DNA of 41,747 nucleotides from Sphingomonadales bacterium UBA1936 (GTDB taxonomy: Bacteria; Pseudomonadota; Alphaproteobacteria; Sphingomonadales; Sphingomonadaceae): NCBI GenBank assembly GCA_002336985.1, contig DDFE01000021.1, positions 1 to 41,747 on the forward strand, read 5' to 3'. The position numbers and the translations under genes were made by a program. Positions 36,873 through 41,747 of the stretch are shown here, piece after piece (position 1 is the stretch's first letter; each line of letters starts with the position of its first letter). The notes beneath the pieces are model-generated. The model worked only from the letters and a program-made list of their open reading frames with translations. It had not been told where the DNA came from and made no database searches.

Positions 36873-38204
36873 TCAGACATTTCCCACAGTAAGCAAGGGG
36901 CGCAGACGGGCGCATTCGTGCCTGATCAGGGCATAGAATTTTGCGCCCCATGCGTCCTCGACGGTGCGTTCGGTCCCGAGCAGGTCGACGATCGGGGCGA
37001 TGCGTGCGGCGAGGAAGCGATTGGCGGCCGCCGCGTTCAGGCCGAATTGTCCGAGAAGCCTATCCATGTCGTCGCGCCGCAGGTCCTCCGCCTGCAGGGC
37101 ATCGCCGATCGCGAACGAGAACCGGTGATGGTGGTTCTCCGACAGGCGGATCGGCACGATATCGTAGAGCGGGGCAAGCCTGGGTGCAGGGCCGTCGTCG
37201 TAGAGCAGCGCGTGGTTCTTGGCGTGGTTGTCGGTGTTGCCGACCGCCAGGTTGAAGAAGGTCGCGCGCAGGAACGCGTCGACCGCTTCTGCGGGCCGCA
37301 CCGTTTGCTGGAGCAGGCGATGGACGGCTTCGGCCGAGAATTCGCGGCCTGGTCTCCCGTCGCGCTGGTATTTGAGCCGCGGCGGGAGCCCTAGCGCCTG
37401 GGCGAAGTCTTCCTGGTGAATCCTGCGCACGGCGCCGCCGGCGTCGACCGAGCGGTCGAAGCGGGTCGCGAGCACGGCCTCGTACTGCCCGAACCAGCGC
37501 GATCGCGACGGTGCCGCGTCCAGCCCGGCCACATTGGCAAGCCCCGCCGCGATCGCTTCGTAGAAGGCCTCGCGCGGCAGCGCGGCGTCGGGGACTTTCA
37601 GGATATGCGTGGTCGGCACGCCGCTGCCGGCCTTGGGAATGGCGAAGCGCCCGTCGGGACGTTCGACGAGCGCGATCTTGCGCTGGAATCCCGCCACCGG
37701 CGAAGGGTCGCGCAGTTCGCCGGGAAGCGGCTGGTTGCGGCCGAGCCTGGCGACGATATCGACCACGTCCTCCTCGCCGAGAAGGTCGTAGTCCTCCTCG
37801 AGGTGACCCGGGATCTTCACCGGCGGCGCGTCGAGCGGCAGGCATGACAGGGCACCGGGAAGGTCGGCGCCGACATGCGCCAGGATGCCGCCGAGGTCGT
37901 CGCGATCGAGCCCTTCGCGCGCGATGACGGCGTCGAGCTGGTCGTTCTCGGGAAGGAGGTTCTGGAAGAAGGCGCGCGATTCCGCGTCGGCGAAGGGCTC
38001 GTCCCTGAACGGCAGCGAGAAGGAAATCGGATGCGCGCCGGGCAGGGCGCGATAGGCGTCGGCATAGGCGAACGACAGCGTCCGCTCGCTGTCCGAGACG
38101 AGATAGCCGACCGGCGTATCGGCGGCTTCGAGGCGAACCTGGAGCTGGATCAGGCGGATCCGCGCGGCTGGGCCGACACGTCGATCCCCGCCGCCGCGCA
38201 GCAT
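36873..38204 (-). CDS. hipA: HipA-family Ser/Thr kinase toxin
   Basis: A 443-residue HipA-type kinase. The N-terminal domain (VGYLVSDSERTLSFAYADAY, PISFSLPFRD, FFQNLLPEND) precedes the kinase core: VAGFQRKIALV (170-180), the ATP-binding lysine K203 in THILKVPDA, the catalytic loop GNTDNHAKNHALL (D325, N330) and APLYDIV with D348. HipA toxins phosphorylate aminoacyl-tRNA synthetases and induce dormancy; the target here is unknown. The only good start, ATG at 38204, lies inside hipB with a 55-nt overlap, and the first ~16 residues look like an extension, so an alternative start codon is possible. It converges with the kinase gene, leaving 91 nt between stops. Confidence 0.88.
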   Translation of the reverse strand: MLRGGGDRRVGPAARIRLIQLQVRLEAADTPVGYLVSDSERTLSFAYADAYRALPGAHPISFSLPFRDEPFADAESRAFFQNLLPENDQLDAVIAREGLDRDDLGGILAHVGADLPGALSCLPLDAPPVKIPGHLEEDYDLLGEEDVVDIVARLGRNQPLPGELRDPSPVAGFQRKIALVERPDGRFAIPKAGSGVPTTHILKVPDAALPREAFYEAIAAGLANVAGLDAAPSRSRWFGQYEAVLATRFDRSVDAGGAVRRIHQEDFAQALGLPPRLKYQRDGRPGREFSAEAVHRLLQQTVRPAEAVDAFLRATFFNLAVGNTDNHAKNHALLYDDGPAPRLAPLYDIVPIRLSENHHHRFSFAIGDALQAEDLRRDDMDRLLGQFGLNAAAANRFLAARIAPIVDLLGTERTVEDAWGAKFYALIRHECARLRPLLTVGNV

Positions 38205-38821
38205 TTGAGGACCCTGTCGATTTCGAGCGACGGCTTGCCGCTTTCGAGTTCGGACACGAACCGGCGTCCGACACCGGCGAGATCGGCGAAGTCCTGCTGG
38301 GTCAGCGCAAGCCTGCGGCGGGCATCGCGGACGAGCCGCCCGAGGTCGGCGGCGCCGGTGATCCGCTGGCCTGCGCGTGGGGGATGCGACGGGGCCGGGA
38401 GCGTCGGTGCGGGCGATGTGCGCACGCGGGCGATCGCCGCAAGCTGGTCGTGGGTGAAGGCGTTGCGCCCGCCCAGCAGGTCGTCGATGGCCTTTTGTGC
38501 GAGGGTCGCCTTGACCAGGATGGCATCGATGTCGGCGCTCGGGCGGGCCGCGTGCGCAGCGATGGCGCGGTCGAGCGCCTGCAGGGCGGGCGGGTTGGTG
38601 ATTGCCTTGACCGCGCGTTCGATCGACTGGCTATGCGATGCAAGGGCATCGCGTGCCGTTAGACCCTTGGCATGATCCGTGATGGCGCGGGTCGAAAGGG
38701 CGTAATCGGGCAGCGACGGCAGGTCCTGGTCCCCCCTTGCCAGCGCGCGCGCGATGCTTTGCGCCGTATCGTTCGTCGCAAGGCGCTTCGGGGGCGCTTT
38801 GGGGGGGGATGTTTTCGTCAT
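38150..38821 (-). CDS. hipB: HipB-like antitoxin with long N-terminal extension
   Basis: A 223-residue protein with an XRE/HipB helix-turn-helix at residues 158-215 (LVRDARRRLALTQQDFADLA, GVGRRFVSELESGKPSLE). HipB proteins are often 70-110 residues, so ~155 residues of helical, alanine-rich sequence in front of the HTH are unusual. Its overlap with hipA and the arrangement antitoxin-first support the pairing. AGGAA lies six bases before the ATG. It should bind HipA and repress the operon through the repeated sites just upstream (38830-38970). Confidence 0.85.
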   Translation of the reverse strand: MTKTSPPKAPPKRLATNDTAQSIARALARGDQDLPSLPDYALSTRAITDHAKGLTARDALASHSQSIERAVKAITNPPALQALDRAIAAHAARPSADIDAILVKATLAQKAIDDLLGGRNAFTHDQLAAIARVRTSPAPTLPAPSHPPRAGQRITGAADLGRLVRDARRRLALTQQDFADLAGVGRRFVSELESGKPSLEIDRVLKCCAAAGIDVSAQPRGSA

Positions 38822-38829
38822 CGCGTGTT

Positions 38830-38970
38830 CCTGAACGGGAGCATTAGCAGCCGTAACGGGGAACAGTCAAGGTATTGCACCCGTACGGGAGTACTTCGAG
38901 GACATGATCCCGTCAGGGTGCATCAAGCGTGTTGATCTCAAATATGAGATCGAATGCACCCGTTCGGGAG
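38830..38970. promoter_or_regulatory. Repeated operator-like sites upstream of hipB
   Basis: Three 16-nt copies of TGCACCC-K-N-N-CGGGA-K are present: 38876-38891 (core CCCGTACGGG), 38955-38970 (core CCCGTTCGGG), and 38907-38922 in inverse orientation. Two weaker copies lie closer to the gene, CCTGAACGGG at 38830-38839 and CCGTAACGGG at 38851-38860. The centres are spaced 21, 29, 29 and 50 bp. HipB of E. coli also binds several palindromes before its operon, although of a different sequence. Confidence 0.6.
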
Positions 38971-39212
38971 CCTACATAGGCAAGTTTTACTCCCAAGCTC
39001 AGCCGGAACCCAAACGATCGAGTCCGCATGATGCGACGCGATGCGGCGCCTCGCGCATGCGCGCGATCGCGCTCTAGGGCGCGGGCACCGCCCGCAGCCC
39101 CCGAGCCCCGCAGGCGGGTCTCGGCCATACGGTAACATGGGGTAACAGCGGGGCGTCGCCGACTCACTAAATCGGCGCATAGTTTCCCCTCTGTCACTGG
39201 AGGATATATGCC
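38971..39212. other. Noncoding left flank of the IS110 transposase
   Basis: About 240 bases with no gene. It should contain the left end of the insertion sequence, but IS110 elements lack clear terminal inverted repeats and the boundary could not be set. GGAGG sits nine bases before the transposase ATG. Confidence 0.45.
39081..39124. ncRNA. Tandem GC-rich hairpins, possible IS110 bridge-RNA segment
   Basis: GCGGGC-ACC-GCCCGC (39081-39095) and CCGAG-C-CCCG-CAGG-CGGG-T-CTCGG (39101-39124, one mismatch) can form consecutive stems about 90-130 nt before the transposase. Many IS110-group elements encode a structured bridge RNA in the noncoding end upstream of the transposase. Direction, ends and binding loops were not resolved. 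Confidence 0.25.
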
Positions 39213-40241
39213 ATGCTCTTCGTTGGATTAGATGTCTCGGTAGCCGAGACCAGTGTTTGCGTCATGGACCGGGATGGTGGTCTCGTTTTGGAGGGCAAGG
39301 TCCGAACCGACCCCGTCGCCATTGGGCTCTATCTCGCGAAGCATGCTCCGGCAGCGGAACGGATAGGTCTTGAGGCCGGGGGATCGAGCAGTTGGCTGTG
39401 CCGGGAATTGCGCGACCAAGGGTTTCCTGTCGTGCACATGGAAGCCCGACATGCACATCGGGCGCTCTCTATGCGGATCAATAAGACGGACCGGAATGAC
39501 GCCAGAGGGCTAGCTGAGTTGATGCGGGTAGGTTGGTTCAAACCGGCGCACGCCAAGTCGGTCGAGGCACACCGCAGCCGATCCCTCCTGCTTGCTCGTC
39601 AGCGCCTCATCAATATGAGGCGAGATCTTGAGAACCAGATTCGCAACATCATGAAGACGACTGGCACGATGCTAGGCAGCACGGCGGGACGTGGCTTCAG
39701 CGCGCGTGTTCGGGCGGCATGCGATGGAAGTGAAATCTTGGCGGCGATGTGCATGCCGCTCTTGCAGGTCGTCACCACAATCCGCGATCAAATCAAGGCG
39801 TATGACCGGCTGCTTCTCGGAATGGCACGGAGGGATGAGACGGCCAGACGGCTTATGACCGTCCCGGGCGTTGGCGCACTGACCTCGCTAGCGTTCATGA
39901 GCGCGATCGACGATCCGGCCCGGTTCAGGCGAGCCAGTGACGTTGGCGCCTATCTCGGCCTCACGCCGCGTCGACATCAGTCAGGGGAGATGGACTGGTC
40001 TGGGCGCATATCAAAATTGGGCGATGGACTCGCGCGAACATACTTGTTCGAGGCGGCTTGCGTCCTGCTCGGTCGCATAGAGCGCTGGTCTGCCCTTAAG
40101 GCCTGGGGCGTGCGCCTGGTCAGGAAAGTCGGATCGAAGAAAGCTCGAATTGCAGTCGCCAGGAAAATCGCGGTGATCCTTCATTGCATCTGGGTCGACG
40201 GCACTGAATTTCAGTGGGCAGTTGCTCCCGCCGAAGCCTGA
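39213..40241 (+). CDS. IS110-family transposase (DEDD recombinase)
   Basis: A 342-residue transposase, full length for the family. The RuvC-like N-terminal part shows GLDVSVAETSVCV, the glutamate in IGLEAGG, and KTDRNDARGLAELM carrying the DEDD acidic residues; the C-terminal Tnp-20 part shows MTVPGVGALTSLAFMSAI and YLGLTPRRHQSG...ISKLGDG with the conserved serine region. These enzymes insert DNA guided by a bridge RNA and leave no terminal repeats. The gene looks intact. It separates hipBA from the mercury genes, whose operon appears shortened next to it. Confidence 0.92.
   Translation: MLFVGLDVSVAETSVCVMDRDGGLVLEGKVRTDPVAIGLYLAKHAPAAERIGLEAGGSSSWLCRELRDQGFPVVHMEARHAHRALSMRINKTDRNDARGLAELMRVGWFKPAHAKSVEAHRSRSLLLARQRLINMRRDLENQIRNIMKTTGTMLGSTAGRGFSARVRAACDGSEILAAMCMPLLQVVTTIRDQIKAYDRLLLGMARRDETARRLMTVPGVGALTSLAFMSAIDDPARFRRASDVGAYLGLTPRRHQSGEMDWSGRISKLGDGLARTYLFEAACVLLGRIERWSALKAWGVRLVRKVGSKKARIAVARKIAVILHCIWVDGTEFQWAVAPAEA
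39213..40241 (+). mobile_element. IS110-family insertion sequence (only coding extent certain)
   Basis: The coordinates mark the transposase gene; the real element extends into both noncoding flanks, with the left end probably between 38971 and 39150 and the right end probably between 40242 and 40360. No target duplication or inverted ends could be recognised by eye. Confidence 0.7.
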
Positions 40242-40262
40242 GGTCGCATTAATTTACTCAGT

Positions 40263-40297
40263 TCCGCTCGCACGAGCGGATCGTCCGCCGGGACGAT
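40263..40297. repeat. Two adjoining perfect hairpins right of the transposase
   Basis: TCCGCTCG-CA-CGAGCGGA (40263-40280) is directly followed by ATCGTCC-GCCG-GGACGAT (40280-40297), sharing one base. Paired stem-loops of this sort could be a terminator-like structure, part of the element's right end, or the stem-loop target at which it inserted. Confidence 0.45.
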
Positions 40298-40358
40298 GGG
40301 GCTGATGACCTCGCAGCGATCGTTGTGGCCTTGGACCACGCCGGTAACGATGAGGCAT

Positions 40359-40457
40359 CTATCCGACGTAGCCCATGTTGAGGCGGCGACAGCCGACCTC
40401 GGAAAGAACGACGAGCCCGGCAACGACGATCATGATGCGAACATTTCGCCGGTTCAT
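40359..40457 (-). CDS. Short membrane-anchor frame at the broken end of the mer operon
   Basis: A 32-codon frame starting MNRRNVRIMIVVAGLVVLSE, with one hydrophobic segment. Its ATG overlaps the stop of the GDCCVxC gene as ATGA, the arrangement expected of a coupled gene. It may be the start of a longer mer-operon protein now cut short or frameshifted: in another minus-strand frame 40423-40211 stays open with coding-like sequence (VVQGHNDRCEVISPIVPADD). Not recognised. Confidence 0.35.
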   Translation of the reverse strand: MNRRNVRIMIVVAGLVVLSEVGCRRLNMGYVG

Positions 40458-40681
40458 CCGCAGCATGGAGCGCTCTTGCCGTGTTCTTGAATTGGCGGAC
40501 AGGGGATGGTCGCATATGAGCAGAATACGCAACAATCGCCCGGTTTTGGTTTTAGAACCGCACCACAGCTCGCGCAGTCGTAGAAATACCAGCAAGCGTC
40601 GGTGGGCATTGTCTCCGTCTTTTCCGCACGACAGTGTGGACACGTTATTGTGGATCTAAGGATCGGTTGCCCTTCAAGCAT
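40454..40681 (-). CDS. GDCCVxC-domain protein of mercury-resistance loci
   Basis: A 75-residue cysteine-rich protein starting MLEGQPILRSTITCPHCRAE. It has a CPHC pair, a second CASC pair and the block PGDCCVFCSYATIPCPPIQ, which defines the small GDCCVxC proteins (some relatives are selenoproteins) found next to merT. It may handle Hg(II) or another thiophilic metal in the cytoplasm; the role is not established. It overlaps the end of merT by 8 nt. Confidence 0.82.
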   Translation of the reverse strand: MLEGQPILRSTITCPHCRAEKTETMPTDACWYFYDCASCGAVLKPKPGDCCVFCSYATIPCPPIQEHGKSAPCCG

Positions 40682-41045
40682 AGGTGTACCCTGCCCACAG
40701 AAGACATGCGCCGATCAGCAGCCCGACAAGCGTCAAGAGCCTGAGCAGAGGTGGTGCACATTTCCCCTCAGCGCAGGTCGCCGCGGCGCGTTGCTGACGC
40801 CATAGCAGAACCGCCCCGCCCGTCAGTAGCACGGCGGAAAGGATCATAATTGGAATGCGATGTGGTGCGGCCAGCAAACCAACTTCGCCAAGCCAAGCGG
40901 TCCCTATTCCTAAGCCAGCGAGGAAGAACGGAAGAGCGCAACAGGAGGCAAGGCCGAAGGCGGCGGCGATCCCGCCCGCCGTCAACAGAGTCGCTCCCAT
41001 CGGGACCGGCCCTTTGGTCGGAGGAAGCGAGGCATTATCGGTCAT
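40674..41045 (-). CDS. merT: MerT mercuric ion transporter
   Basis: A 123-residue inner-membrane protein with about three hydrophobic helices. The vicinal cysteine pair in the first helix (GLASCCALPFF) and a second pair in the cytoplasmic loop (ATCAEGKCAPP) are the mercury relay of MerT. It imports Hg(II) for reduction by MerA, but no merA is present in the window. AGGAG stands nine bases before the ATG. It is transcribed away from merR from the shared promoter region. Confidence 0.88.
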   Translation of the reverse strand: MTDNASLPPTKGPVPMGATLLTAGGIAAAFGLASCCALPFFLAGLGIGTAWLGEVGLLAAPHRIPIMILSAVLLTGGAVLLWRQQRAAATCAEGKCAPPLLRLLTLVGLLIGACLLWAGYTYA

Positions 41046-41076
41046 GTGAGTAATCTCCTATTATCGAGATTCCACG

Positions 41077-41107
41077 CTAGTAGCGTCTGTAGCTGCTACA
41101 GACTCAA
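41077..41107 (-). promoter_or_regulatory. MerR-type promoter and operator of merT
   Basis: On the minus strand, -35 TTGAGT (41107-41102) and -10 TACTAG (41082-41077) are separated by 19 bp, the overlong spacer that MerR regulators untwist on metal binding. The dyad GTCTGTAGC-N-GCTACAGAC (41085-41103) fills the spacer perfectly. Confidence 0.75.
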
Positions 41108-41124
41108 GCGATAATGGAGCCCGC

Positions 41125-41535
41125 ATGATTGGCCATGGAATCCCGATTGGCGAATTGTCACGTCAGACCGGCAGCAATATCGAGACGATACGCTATTACG
41201 AACGAATCGGGCTTCTCCCGACGCCAGCGCGGCGAGGCCGTTATCGAAATTACGACGCAGTCGATGTGAAACGGCTGCGGTTTGTGAGGCGGGCTCGCGA
41301 GTTGGGTTTTACCCTTGATGAAGTGCGGACGTTGTTGACTTTGGCAAAGGACGGTGACGCTTCATGCGATGCAGCGCAGACGCTCGCAGCCAAGCATTTA
41401 TTGGACGTTAAACGTAAGATCGTCGACCTGCGCCGTATGGAGCGCGCATTGGTCGAGGCCGTGCGAGCATGCTCATCTGGCGATGACGAAGGGTGCCCAC
41501 TCATCGACAGTTTATACGCTGCGACCAAGGTTTGA
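41125..41535 (+). CDS. merR: MerR-family mercury-responsive regulator
   Basis: A 136-residue regulator. The N-terminal winged helix reads IGELSRQTGSNIETIRYYER, followed by the typical LRFVRRARELGFTLDEVRTL and a dimerisation helix. Three cysteines at C81, C116 and C124 correspond to the Hg(II)-binding set of Tn501 MerR, with the metal loop CSSGDDEGC one residue shorter. It should repress and, with Hg(II), activate merT from the shared promoter. GGAG lies five bases before the ATG. Confidence 0.9.
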   Translation: MIGHGIPIGELSRQTGSNIETIRYYERIGLLPTPARRGRYRNYDAVDVKRLRFVRRARELGFTLDEVRTLLTLAKDGDASCDAAQTLAAKHLLDVKRKIVDLRRMERALVEAVRACSSGDDEGCPLIDSLYAATKV

Positions 41536-41747
41536 TGACCTGGCGGGTCGCGTGACGGTGTGATCTGGTTGAGCGGTCGAACGTCGGCCGGCCGTTACAT
41601 TGGCTCTTGACCGCAATCCCGCTGTTAAAGAACGATCGCTGGCGTGAAGGGGCGCCGAAGGGCGCTGTCAGGGAGCGGGGCTGACGACGCGCGCTGGCAT
41701 GCGGCGCGTGCGCGCCTGCCAGGGCGCGGCGCTCGAACGCGGCCCCG
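41536..41747. other. Right edge, no gene assigned
   Basis: 212 bases after merR. A minus-strand frame entering from the right stays open through much of this stretch but shows no recognisable family. No terminator was identified. Confidence 0.3.

Overview
The window is GC-rich DNA from an alphaproteobacterium, most likely a sphingomonad. The basis is codon use, two 57-residue proteins of a type I associate with sphingomonads, a sphingomonad-like lipoamide dehydrogenase and a sphingomonad-like MNT/HEPN nucleotidyltransferase. No rRNA, tRNA, CRISPR array or replication origin was seen. This is a family-level reading made without database searches.

Left part (1-8246): ordinary accessory or housekeeping genes. 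These are a partial nucleotidyltransferase/HEPN gene, two small paralogous proteins, a methionine-rich exported protein, a GNAT acetyltransferase, and a leftward cluster of SARP-like regulator, exported SnoaL-like protein, POT-family peptide transporter and seven- or eight-helix membrane protein.

Middle and right part (8494-38821): a dense defence island. It starts with a 1377-residue NACHT NTPase carrying a C-terminal PD-(D/E)xK nuclease. This converges on an AbiE-type toxin-antitoxin operon whose promoter region holds two perfect 43-nt palindromes. A solitary lpdA-like gene follows, then a rightward series: an unknown 505-residue protein overlapping an 820-residue phospholipase-D-fold protein; a zinc-ribbon/REase-fold protein; a DinG/XPD-like Fe-S helicase; a giant protein of about 3090 residues; and a HEPN-like/polynucleotide-kinase fusion. 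The last four genes overlap by 4, 11 and 4 nt and look like one translationally coupled operon. A hipBA-like toxin-antitoxin pair on the other strand closes the island, with repeated operator-like sites in front of it.

The most unusual object is the giant gene at 25866-35138. Its first ~955 residues look like a prokaryotic PIWI protein of the pPIWI-RE class, whose known partners are exactly a REase-fold protein and a DinG-type helicase, both present here. It continues without a stop into ~2100 more residues: acidic linkers, long helical segments, a Rossmann-like domain and an intact STAND/AAA ATPase with further C-terminal domains. The next gene adds a possible RNase (HEPN) and a 5' polynucleotide kinase. 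My reading is a pPIWI-RE system with a built-in NTP-dependent switch and its own end-processing enzyme.

Right end (38822-41747): an IS110-family transposase lies next to a mercury-resistance locus (merR, divergent merT, a GDCCVxC protein) that lacks merA within the window and appears cut short beside the insertion sequence.
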